Assembly: GCA_033032175.1 (NCBI GenBank)
Contig: CM065309.1
Coordinates: 13,516,001-13,580,000, forward strand
Length of the DNA stretch: 64,000 bases
Reading direction: 5' to 3'
Source of the DNA: Saturnia japonica
Lineage: Eukaryota > Arthropoda > Insecta > Lepidoptera > Saturniidae
A program made the translations under genes and the position numbers. Every line of letters begins with the position of its first letter. Within the stretch, counting starts at the first letter, position 1. Under the pieces are notes generated by a model. The model was given only the letters and a program-made list of their open reading frames with translations. It was not told the origin of the DNA and searched no databases. This document shows, one piece after another, positions 38,578-48,152 of the stretch.

Positions 38578-38967
38578 TAAAGGACACTGATCATGAATAT
38601 GCCGTTAAAAAAATCTCAGAATGTCTGTCTGTATATCCGGATTTAACTCAAAAGTGGCTTGACCGATTCTTATGAAATTTTGAACACGGGATGCTTATTA
38701 TATATTTGGTCAATTGATAGGCTACAAGAATTTTTAATATTACTTTTAGAAACCGAAATTTCTTTTTAAGGAAAATAAACAACATTTTTCACACGAGCAC
38801 AAATCTTAAAAAAAAAACATATTTTCATTAAATGATGTACACAGGAAAGTATACGCTATTCCAAAATTCATAGGCTACAAAAATATGAATGAATAAAAAA
38901 AAAAAAAATTACGAGACGAAACTAATTATTGTATAACAAACGCGTGCGGAGCCGCCTGGCACCTCTA
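38578..38967 (+). mobile_element. Helitron H1 copy with decayed 3' terminus
   Basis: ACTGATCATGAATATGCCGT, TATATCCGGATTTAACTCAA and GACCGATTCTTATGAAATTT belong to the H1 body. The end ACGCGTGCGGAGCCGCCTGG is the H1 terminal hairpin, but the following CTAG has decayed to CTCTA. The 5' TC end is missing. Confidence 0.65.
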
Positions 38968-38984
38968 TTAACTTATATAGATTT

Positions 38985-39940
38985 ATCTGTGTACAGATGT
39001 ACACAGTACACAATTATTCATCCATTAAACTGACTATTAAAATATCTCATGCCCAGCAAAATTTATTACTGCATGAAAGCAAGTCTTTGAATTGAAAATA
39101 AATAAATAAATTATATTAGTAAAATGTGTGTCCAATTTTATTACTATTGTTGCACGAGTGTGTATTATTTTAATTGATTGTTTTATTCTTGGATGCTTTG
39201 TTTTAAGAGGTCAGGTAAATGCCAGCACTAGAGTATGCGGAAACGATCGCTGGGAACCAATACATGAATCAGATTTTAGGTTACACAATATTTGAAAAAC
39301 ATATGAAGGTTTTGTAAGTTATCCGCAATCATTTCTAATCTGTCGCTGAGCACCTATTATAGCCCTATACGTATGTTCCGGCAACTTGTGAGCCAGTCTC
39401 GCACTACGATTTAAGGGCTTCGCGTATTAACCACCTTTGGCCATATTCATCGTCATCAGGCTTGATTGTGGCCGATTTGGCAGTAACGTATTGTTCTAAT
39501 AAATGCGTAATAATTTCAGTCATTAAAATTAATAAATTCATAATTAGAAATTTTGCTGGGTAGTCACGAAGGAAGATGGAAAAAGTGAAAGTTTTATTGC
39601 AATTCAATTGTATATCAGATTGATTCACAAGATACCTACGTAATAACTAATAAGTTACTATACTATCGACACACCATTGTTCTTTCGTGTTTAGCCATTA
39701 TTTATACGAACATGTAATTTATTGTCAACGTTTAATCCTGTATTTTTTATTTGCCACTAGTACCTAAGTGTAGTCCTTAGAATTATATTGAATGAAAAAT
39801 ATTGTTTTTTAAGCGAAAAATTAATTAAAATATAGGTTATAAATATGTGTCTATATTATAATACTACCTGTATGTTATCGGATAATTGTACGAACCGTTA
39901 ATTTAATATTATAGTCAGATTGTAAAATCTATACTTATAT
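38985..39940. other. intergenic, no feature recognised
   Basis: AT-rich. A minus-strand frame at 39404-39628 (ends DEYGQRWLIREALKS) has codon-like sequence, but nothing I can name with confidence. It may be a piece of a mobile-element protein. Confidence 0.35.
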
Positions 39941-39944
39941 TAGC

Positions 39945-40110
39945 TTTATTATAATAAAGCGGAAGAGTTTTTTTTTGTCTGTTTAAACCCGTTAATCTCT
40001 GGGACTACCAGTCGGATTCGAAAAATTCATTTTGTATATAACAGTTAACACTCACGAGGAAAAGTATAGGCTATCTAACATTAGGCCACAACTCTCAGAT
40101 AACCTTAAAT
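39945..40110 (+). mobile_element. Helitron H2 5' fragment
   Basis: TTATTATAATAAAGCGGAAG, CCCGTTAATCTCTGGGACTA and AAAGTATAGGCTATCTAACA match the 5' half of the H2 family in + orientation. The 3' terminus is not present here. Confidence 0.5.
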
Positions 40111-40164
40111 ATTGATTTTTGTTACGTAGTCGGAAGTCGAGGCCCTCCCAGTCCCGAACTGAAT

Positions 40165-40440
40165 AAAGATGCGACTGCACTATAGCGACGCTGAGCGGCG
40201 CGGCGCGGCGCGTCGCTGCACATCATTTCATGTACATTCTCGGGCCGCACTAGAGCGGCGCTGCGCGTCGATGCATGGTATGCAAAATATAATTTGTATC
40301 ATTTTGTATGGTGAGTGTCGCACCAGAGCGGCGCTGCATTGCGCGTCGCGACATAGTTGTCTCCCAAAGAATATTTTGTTTGACGCGCAGTGCAGCACCA
40401 CTCTAGTGCGGCATAGCAAGCGGCGCGGAGCGTCGCTCCT
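40165..40440. repeat. cluster of GC-rich inverted modules
   Basis: The module GCACTAGAGCGGCGCTGCGC recurs at about 40247 and 40320 (CACCAGAGCGGCGCTGC) and in inverted form at 40381-40412 (GACGCGCAGTGCAGCACCAC, then TCTAGTGCGGC). Related modules lie at 40770-40870 and, inverted with respect to 40361, at 41520-41610. Open frames across it (102, 63 and 122 codons) are products of the GC-rich repeats, not genes. Confidence 0.5.
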
Positions 40441-41074
40441 GCCATCTTCTAAAAGCTCTGTTGTCGAAAAAGGATAAACCTTCGTTCACAATGCCATGTA
40501 AAGAGCGTCAATGTCGTATCTACTATAAAATATAATTGATAGCAAACAACAAAATATGACTAATCCTCATTTGATTACTGAGTATTAAAAATATATACAC
40601 TATTGATACGCCTGTTTTTATTGCGATTTCCGCCCATATATTATCTTTCCTTGCCAGGTTCATGTAGGAGGTCGAACAGCTCTCGATAAGTACTAACAAT
40701 ATAAGTTAATATTTCTTCGTCAATTTCCATTTTTGAAAATAGGCGTGCTTCTCCGCCGAATGCAGAATGCAAACTGACGCAACGCGCAGCGCCGCTTGCC
40801 GTGTTGCACAGACCGGCACTGCACTGAGCGTCCCACAGTGTTAATGGAGAATGGGCACAATAGAGCGGCATGACCGTTACGACGGCCAAGCTCTTAAAAT
40901 TTAGATAAAAAAAAAAAAAAAAAAAAAAGAATGTCCTCTTTTCATACATATTTTGGCAATAGATGAACACGTCATGTAAAAATGTACCTATAGGCATAAT
41001 AATAAACAATTTTTATATTCAATTGGCTAAGGAGTTGGTTTAAAAAAAAGTCGTGGTTTTTTATTACTTGAAGC

Positions 41075-41415
41075 AATGATGGCTCAGTTTGTAGCATCGA
41101 TTGTACGGACACCGCGTCGATCGACGTGAGTTCGAATCCCTGCAATTATTTGACTTTGTGCTTTCGCTGAAGGAAAACCTCGTGATGAATCCATAGCATG
41201 GTGGTAGGGTTTCTCATTCCCGCCTGGATAGCTACTACCCTCAAGTTGAAAATCTGTCTCTAAACACCAATTGCTGTGTTCCGGCAGCTGAACTTGAAAG
41301 TTTTCACGAGGCTCAACGTGCTATCATCTTGGTCCACATCGACACTTAAGATCAGGTGAGATTGTGGCTACAACGCTAAACCGACATATGATGACAAAAA
41401 AAGAAAAAGTAATAC
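41075..41415 (+). mobile_element. tRNA-derived SINE
   Basis: ATGGCTCAGTTTGTAGCATC (A-box-like) is followed by GTGAGTTCGAATCCCTG (B box). A 250-bp body with ACCTCGTGATGAATCC and ATCAGGTGAGATTGTGGCTA comes next, ending in an A-rich tail (AAAAAAAGAAAAAG). The layout is that of lepidopteran SINEs. Confidence 0.7.
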
Positions 41416-41670
41416 GTGATATCTGCCAATTGAACAGGAAAATAAATATATTATTTCGATATATTTTTACATGTGTTCACCTTGTCTATGGATAGTGGGC
41501 ATTCTACCTTTAACACTGTGTGTAGCGGCGCTGCGCGTCAAAATATTATTTTGGAGGTAAATATGCCGCGACGCGTAGCGACTACCAGTGCAGTGCTGCT
41601 CTAGTGTGATATGCCCCATACAAAATGATATAAAGTATATTATGATATAATTATAATATTATTTGAAACA

Positions 41671-41815
41671 ATGAACAAACTTCCAGAAAAAGTTGTGATG
41701 GCTCCTACCATAACCTCCTTTAAGAGCAGATTGGACAAGGAAGATATCTCCAAGCTATTTGATACGCACGCATCAGCTAATTAGCTGCTAGTGTGTCTTA
41801 CCAAATAATAATAAA
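41671..41815 (+). mobile_element. 3' terminus of a LINE ending in (TAA)n
   Basis: 41671-41784 encodes NKLPEKVVMAPTITSFKSRL, then DKEDISKLFD and a stop. This is the C-terminus common to CR1/L2-like reverse transcriptases (LP..VV.APT..SFK.RLDK). A short UTR leads to a TAA tract at about 41804-41815. It is 5'-truncated. Confidence 0.65.
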
Positions 41816-44800
41816 CAAATTGAACATTTATAGCTGCAGTATACCTATTTACAATAAAAATTATACAAAAATATAATGTGTTATACAATAACATACATAT
41901 CAACAATATGAGAGTCTTGTTTTCTCTTTGTGAAACAGTCTTTGACACTAGATGTCATTTGAAAACTGAAAATAATAACAAGATACTATAAATAATGATT
42001 ACAAGATCGAAAAAGAAAACAGCGGACACAATAAACGCACGCCTACCATCACTGCCCGCCTCGCCGATCTCCACGTCGTCGTCGGAGGTGTATGAAATTC
42101 CTTCGAACACTTGTGTGTTGAGAGATGAGAACGGGACGCCGCCGCTGCCGTCGCTACCGAGACCTGCGCGACGTAGAGGGCGGCCACCACTGCCGGCCTG
42201 CTTGGGATCTTCGGGGCACTCCGCTCCACGACAGGTCCCCGCTGCCGGTGGTTTAGTGCGTCGCATGAGATGGACTCGAACAATAAACGAGAACGTCATG
42301 CGTGCATACTACGGGGTGACAGAGGGGGGAACTAACCTCACTGCGTATCGTGACCGGATGCTATCTCTGTTTCAGACTCTGGAACCGACGCTAACCATCA
42401 CTACTCAACGACTTTCCGATCAAGTGCGAGCTATCCAACGCTTACATTTGTTGGATGAGCCTGCGCTTGAGCGACTACGCCGGGAACGTATACAGACGAT
42501 GGACAGCACAAGACAGACTACACCTGTTGAGTTGTCGGATTCAAATTTGGTATCAATACGGACTGTCACGTTGTCGAATGTACATCCGACAATATCACAG
42601 GGTGCTATATTGTCAAATACTCATTTGATGATGGAGCAGTTAGATAATATTACTAACCCTGACGTATGTGAGGATATAACCGTAAGTACCCAGGAAAATG
42701 AGCAATTGAGGACGGCTTTGGATGATGCGATTTCAGAATTCCGGTCCGTTTCTATTACCTGTAGACCACGTCTACCTCGCTTGCCTATTAATAAACGTAA
42801 TATAGCGATAGTGGGAGCCCTAGATAGTTTGTTAGATCCGTATTTACGAAATAGCCAAGATCTTGTTGATACGCATTCAATTCTTTATTGTGCGGCCATC
42901 GCAGCATGCCGTATGGCTCGTGTAAAATTTTTAGATAACGATCGCATTGCATGTCCTGCTAACGATGTACCCGCATGGCAATTGAGGATTGAAAGGCGTA
43001 TTAGCACAGCTAGGACCCTCATTGGCAAGCTAATCTGTTTCAAATCTGGCAATAACCGCCCAAGGGTCATGCGCTTTGTGAACCAGGCTTTTGTTGGGAC
43101 CAATATTAGGCCCCAGGAATATATAAATTGGGTGACGGAGCGCATAGACCTCCTGAAACAGAAAGTTTATGCATGGGCAAACCGTATTCGACGATACAGG
43201 GAACGGGTGGATAGGTTTCATTGGAATCGCATTTTCAAAAGCGAACAAAGGAAGGTATATAGAGCTTGGGAGAGACCCACTAATCATGTGGCTGATGGAC
43301 AGCTACCAGATGCAGATGCAATGTCCACATTCTGGAAAAGTATTTGGTCAATTCCCGTTAATCACATTGAGCATGAATGGATAAATGTTGTCAATCGCGC
43401 ATGTGAATCGATCGGAGACATGGGAGATGTAACAATTAGCCTCTCGGACATTAGTTGCGCGATCCGTCGGACTTGTAATTGGAAAACTCCAGGACCTGAT
43501 GGATTGCACAATTTTTGGTTAAAGTGGTTCCGACACTCACATCCTCTCTTGGCCACTCAGTTTCAAGATGCCCTTGAACGTGGATCTCTACCAGTTCTCT
43601 TGACCACTGGAGTCACCTTTCTGCTCCATAAGACCGGTAGTACCATGGAAGCTAAAAATTATCGACCCATTACGTGCTTACCCACTATCTATAAGCTCCT
43701 TACATCCATTCTGGCATCAAAAATATCAGAGCACATTGATGCATACAATATTTTGGCCACCACTCAGAATGGATGCAGGACTGGATCTCATGGTACTAAG
43801 GAGCTTCTCCTCATAGACATGACCGTTAATCAACAGGTCCGCCGAAACAGAAGGAATCTTTTTGCCGCCTGGATTGACTATAAGAAGGCATATGATTCGG
43901 TGCCACATTCATGGTTGAGACGGGTGCTAGAGTTGTATAAAGTTAATACAACTCTATGCGCCTTTCTTAGCTCATGCATGGGGCAGTGGACCACAGTCCT
44001 TCGGCATCCAGGAGATGGGAGTTCTTCTGGATCGATGGACTTAATAAGGATAAAACGAGGGATTTTTCAGGGTGACAGTCTGAGTCCTTTATGGTTTTGC
44101 TTAGCATTGAATCCACTTAGTACTGTGCTAGAGGGTTCAGGGCTAGGCTATCGACTTCGTAGAGGGAGTAAAACCATTTCTCATCTACTGTACATGGATG
44201 ACCTAAAACTATTTGCACAAAAGAAACCAGACTTGATGGAGTTGGTAAAATTGACTGAGAATTTCAGTAACTCCATTAGTATGGAGTTTGGTGTTGACAA
44301 ATGCGCGGTTATTCATGTGGAACGGGGTAGGGTTGTAAACTCTAGTAGTTTACAAATTTCAGAATCAATTTCCCTCAGATCTCTCTCCGAGGGCGAAACC
44401 TATAAATATTTTGGTATGTCGGAGTCATTGGGTATTGCTGACGGGGACGTTAAACAATCAGTGGTGGAACGTTTCTTTGGTCGCTTGAGAAAAGTACTTA
44501 ATAGTCTTTTGTCAGGTGGTAACAAGGTTCGTGCCTTCAATGGTTGGGTTATGCCCTTGCTCATGTACTCCTTTGGCATACTAAGGTGGACACAGACTGA
44601 GTTGAATGCCCTGGATGTGCGGGTCCGAAAGTTACTAACGACATATCGCATGCATCACCCGCGATCATCGGTGATGAGATTGTACATCCCACGGAAATGT
44701 GGGGGCCGTGGCTTTCTAAATGTCAAAAACCTACACAACCGTGAGGTGTGCAATCTCAGGGAGCATTTTCTCCACATCGAGGATGTTATGCATCGCGATA

Positions 44801-45823
44801 TCATAGCAGTTGACAAAGGGCTCACACCGCTTTCCTTAGGAAACGAGAACTGGCGTAAACCAATAGTAATCAACACCCAAGACCGCAAGGATGTATGGAA
44901 GAGCAAAGAGCTTCACGGACGGTTCTATCGGGCTCTAAATGGGCCTGATGTAGACTTACTTGCGTCAGTAACCTGGCTACGTTTTGGTGATCTCTTTGGA
45001 GAAACCGAAGGTTTTGTCTGTGCAATTATGGACGAAGTTATCAAGACGAATAACTACCGGAAATACATTATGAAGGATGGTACGATTGACATTTGTCGGG
45101 CATGCCACCACCCAGGAGAATCACTCAGGCATGTAGTTTCCGGTTGTTCTCATCTTGCTAACGGCGAATACTTGCACAGACATAATCAAGTAGCTAGAAT
45201 TATACACCAGCAACTTGCTCTTAAATACGGCCTTGTAAGTTTTGAGGTGCCTTATTATAAATACGCACCAACACCAGTTCTCGATAACGGTCATGTTGTG
45301 CTTTACTGGGATCGATCTATCATCACAGACAGGACTATTGTAGCCAATAAACCTGACATCGTGTTGTTGGATAGGTCCATGCGTCGGGCAATTCTTGTTG
45401 ATGTCACCATACCCCATGATGAGAACCTCGTGAAAGCTGAGAAAGATAAACTTTCAAAGTACCTGGACTTGGCTCACGAGATTACCGCCATGTGGGGTGT
45501 GGAATCAACAATAATTGTCCCGATAGTCGTATCAGTAAATGGTCTAATAGCGAAAAGTTTCGACCACCATCTTAGGAAGCTCTCGCTTGGCTGTTGGATC
45601 AAGGGTAAGATACAGAAGGCAGTTCTTCTGGACACGGCACGAATTGTGAGGAGGTTCCTCTCTTTGGAGCCCTAGCCACCGGTAGCATGGGTCTTCACCT
45701 CGCTACTGGGGATCAACTGTTTTTTTTGTATTTTTTATTTTAATATGTATTTTATATAGATATTATTGTAAAAATTTAAAAATATATGTAAAGAATTAAA
45801 TAAGCGAAATAATAATAATAATG
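41816..45823 (+). mobile_element. full-length Dong-like (R4 clade) non-LTR retrotransposon
   Basis: The block between two TAA tracts (about 41804-41815 and 45809-45823) contains a 180-bp leader, one long open frame and a 3' UTR ending in (TAA)n. Dong of Bombyx mori is known to insert in TAA repeats. The 5' edge is approximate because TAA tracts hide the target duplication. The upstream tract belongs to the tail of another LINE, so the element appears nested. Confidence 0.75.
41995..45675 (+). CDS. Dong/R4-clade retrotransposon polyprotein: reverse transcriptase plus restriction-like endonuclease
   Basis: The single open frame of 1226 codons starts at the first Met after an in-frame TAA. A proline/serine-rich N-terminus contains RRRGRPP (59-65), an AT-hook-like motif. 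The reverse transcriptase includes WKTPGPDG (from 496), the catalytic Asp of DYKKAYDS (D628), a GDSLSP motif and YMDD at 733-736. YMDDLKLF is typical of the R4/Dong group. A CxxC-x8-H-x4-C knuckle lies at 1034-1051, followed by a PD-(D/E)xK endonuclease (P1120-D1121 ... D1136 in LVDV). It would nick target DNA and copy its RNA there (target-primed reverse transcription) in the nucleus. No stop or frameshift is present, so the protein could be active. A second, broken partial copy follows at 48153. Confidence 0.9.
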   Translation: MITRSKKKTADTINARLPSLPASPISTSSSEVYEIPSNTCVLRDENGTPPLPSLPRPARRRGRPPLPACLGSSGHSAPRQVPAAGGLVRRMRWTRTINENVMRAYYGVTEGGTNLTAYRDRMLSLFQTLEPTLTITTQRLSDQVRAIQRLHLLDEPALERLRRERIQTMDSTRQTTPVELSDSNLVSIRTVTLSNVHPTISQGAILSNTHLMMEQLDNITNPDVCEDITVSTQENEQLRTALDDAISEFRSVSITCRPRLPRLPINKRNIAIVGALDSLLDPYLRNSQDLVDTHSILYCAAIAACRMARVKFLDNDRIACPANDVPAWQLRIERRISTARTLIGKLICFKSGNNRPRVMRFVNQAFVGTNIRPQEYINWVTERIDLLKQKVYAWANRIRRYRERVDRFHWNRIFKSEQRKVYRAWERPTNHVADGQLPDADAMSTFWKSIWSIPVNHIEHEWINVVNRACESIGDMGDVTISLSDISCAIRRTCNWKTPGPDGLHNFWLKWFRHSHPLLATQFQDALERGSLPVLLTTGVTFLLHKTGSTMEAKNYRPITCLPTIYKLLTSILASKISEHIDAYNILATTQNGCRTGSHGTKELLLIDMTVNQQVRRNRRNLFAAWIDYKKAYDSVPHSWLRRVLELYKVNTTLCAFLSSCMGQWTTVLRHPGDGSSSGSMDLIRIKRGIFQGDSLSPLWFCLALNPLSTVLEGSGLGYRLRRGSKTISHLLYMDDLKLFAQKKPDLMELVKLTENFSNSISMEFGVDKCAVIHVERGRVVNSSSLQISESISLRSLSEGETYKYFGMSESLGIADGDVKQSVVERFFGRLRKVLNSLLSGGNKVRAFNGWVMPLLMYSFGILRWTQTELNALDVRVRKLLTTYRMHHPRSSVMRLYIPRKCGGRGFLNVKNLHNREVCNLREHFLHIEDVMHRDIIAVDKGLTPLSLGNENWRKPIVINTQDRKDVWKSKELHGRFYRALNGPDVDLLASVTWLRFGDLFGETEGFVCAIMDEVIKTNNYRKYIMKDGTIDICRACHHPGESLRHVVSGCSHLANGEYLHRHNQVARIIHQQLALKYGLVSFEVPYYKYAPTPVLDNGHVVLYWDRSIITDRTIVANKPDIVLLDRSMRRAILVDVTIPHDENLVKAEKDKLSKYLDLAHEITAMWGVESTIIVPIVVSVNGLIAKSFDHHLRKLSLGCWIKGKIQKAVLLDTARIVRRFLSLEP

Positions 45824-45935
45824 ATAAACTACACGGGTGCGTTGGCGGCGCGGCGCCTTAGTGCGACGCGGTGTTTGTCGGATAACATTAACACAGGTGA
45901 AACCACGGGACACAGCTACTGTCGGTATATAGAAC
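45824..45935 (+). mobile_element. Helitron-like 3' end fragment directly after Dong
   Basis: ACACGGGTGCGTTGGCG, a GC-rich segment with GTGCGACG, then GGTGAAACCACGGGACACAG followed by CTAC match the 3' end of the Helitron at 63217-63678, where CTAG is kept. The copy at 50542-50650 is its duplicate. Confidence 0.5.
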
Positions 45936-47159
45936 AGACATTAATTTTGAATTTTTGAGGTTATGTCTATTAATGAGCTAAATCATGAAATGTGAATTTT
46001 CAAATGGCTAATTTGTTTATGATTAGATTGTTATAATCACAGTTTCAACTTAACCTAACCAATCGGGGTTGTAAACCTAGGTAGGAAACTGTAACCGTTT
46101 TTATGCACATTTTTATGCACAAACAACAGTTTACAATCTCACTAAAATGTTTATAAATTAACGTCTCGTACAATGATCCGGTTACATATACCTACATACA
46201 CCATTAAAAGATATTGTAATGTTTATTTACAACTATTAATAACTGTATATGCATAAGTACATCAATATTTCAATTCCTAGGATTTGTTAATTTACAGAAA
46301 TATCCTGAGCAATTATCATTTTTTGATGTCAGTTGAACAATACCGAAAAAATGTGTTTATTAAAAATGTTTATTATATGAGAACTCCTTGAAATTATTAT
46401 TGTTACTTTATTAACCTTATTTGATTGACAAGGTTAACCTTCTCAATTCATCCGTTCTAACTAATTAATCAATGTTTGTGGGAATAATGCATTAACGTTC
46501 AACAACTAGGTAGGTACCTACTATTTATTTTGGCCGTATTACTAAATATATCAGTTTAATTAAAGTGTAATTTTATTATAACTGACGAAATCGCTTATAA
46601 ATTTTATATGTACCTACATAATCAACCAGTTTCTGAGTAAACCGACAAAGATTCCTAGTGATTTTACGGATTGACGCAGTTTATGCGAATATGGTCACAG
46701 AGGAAACGTGAAATATTTTGTGTTACTAATAAAAATATTGCAACATGTTTACACAGCCATATCTAACTTTCATTTAAGCTGGATTATAAAAAAATCACTT
46801 TATGAGACCAACGTTTGTTCCGCTAATTAATGATTTTTGTTTCGAATTAATATGTTTTCTGTAGGAGAGATTTTTTTTGTTTCAGTCAAGAGTCTTCAAG
46901 TTGCAGCCAGTAATATTTCATATTATGAAGATATGTATGATTCGCTGCACCCACTTTTCTAAGTTGCTACCGGCTGTGTTGTATGGTTGATGAAATTTAT
47001 TAAAGATATTGATTTTCCTGACAAATGTATCCATATCTATTCTCCCCTTTATCGAAGTTCACCGTACCTATAATGTCACGTTTTCATAGTATCATATTAA
47101 AGTAAATTGCTAGAATATAAATCTTTGTTTTTTTTTTTTCATTAATTTTTGTCATTTAC

Positions 47160-47330
47160 CATTATTGGACCTTATCAGTCAGACCAATACCGGACGTAGA
47201 CCTCTCCTAGATCGCGACTCTTATTGATCTTGGGCCTTGCGTTTTAACTACTTCCAGCTATTTTAGACCTACCTTTTTTCTGTCTACCCGCGGCACCTCC
47301 CACAGTACGTTTGTGAGAGTCTGGTTTGGA
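47160..47330 (-). pseudogene. decayed LINE C-terminus (duplicated at 51902-52058)
   Basis: On the minus strand GCCGCGGGTAGACAGAAAAA, TAGCTGGAAGTAGTTAAAAC, GCCCAAGATCAATAAG and CGGTATTGGTCTGACTGATA preserve the order RGRQKKRW...AGS...N..AQD of a LINE C-terminal tail with several stops. It is the same kind of tail as at 4875-5042. Confidence 0.5.
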
Positions 47331-48152
47331 AAGAGAATTCTTCTCTAAACGATATCAGTAGCTTTAGTTCTTTGGGGAAATATTACGTTTTCTACTTTTA
47401 TCGTACAGTCTAACCTAAAGTAATAGCTATTAGGTAAGCTAATATTTCGTAGCTTATTCCATCACGTGATTGTTCTGTGAACGACCCTTAACTTATAGAC
47501 CATTCTTATTATCATTTAGGGTTTGGAAGTACGACTAATGTACTGACAGAAGATTTAGATACCTATTCAGGCTCTATGGTATGGAAATTTGTGGGTTTTA
47601 AATTTTATTAAAATTATCTGATTTCAATATACTTTTTTGTGTTATGAAGTAGAAAACATACATACAGACCACCTGATGCTAAGTAGTCACAGTTTCCTTT
47701 TAATATAAAATAAAATCAGCAATATATTAATACAAATTTTGTTGTTAAAATCTTAAAGTTTTTAATAATCGGCATTGCATGTATAGGGTTGCCATGTTGC
47801 CATTCTTCCCGATATATTGAGACTTTTACCGTTATTACGCCCTCTATCCTGACTCCCGATAAAGCACTAGGTACTACGTCTCGATAGTTTCCACGCGGTT
47901 ATGGATTTCAAAAACCTGCGCTAAACTACTTGGACGCGCTGTGGAAGGAGTAAATGTTGTGGATATTTTAAGTAACGGTTGCTTTTAACAAAAAAAATTG
48001 CGGGAATATGTCAGCACTGAGTGGAAGGCCCAAAATTGTGTAGTATAGATGCTCTTTAATTTTTTAAGTTAAACATAAAAACTTTAAGACAAATTCCATA
48101 AGCTCAAATTTTCCGATATTAGGTTGGGTAACTGGCCACAATACCACTGTGG

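Larger units (their letters stand above)
43431..48152. repeat. tandem duplication 1, unit 1 (4722 bp)
   Basis: The unit starts inside the Dong frame (AACAATTAGCCTCTCGGAC) and runs through the element's 3' end and 2.3 kb of flank to ACTGTGG. The same sequence starts again at 48153. Source and target share only AA at the junction. Confidence 0.9.

Noticed and set aside
40169..41009. Open frames of 102, 63 and 122 codons
   Set aside because: They are generated by GC-rich repeated modules that lack stops in several frames, on both strands.
41955..42299. Minus-strand frames over the start of the Dong ORF
   Set aside because: Shadows of the GC-rich N-terminal coding region of the + strand frame, which has clear domains further on.
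48124..48152. Apparent new N-terminus fused to the second Dong copy
   Set aside because: It starts with a non-ATG codon and comes from flanking DNA joined at the duplication junction; a chance fusion.
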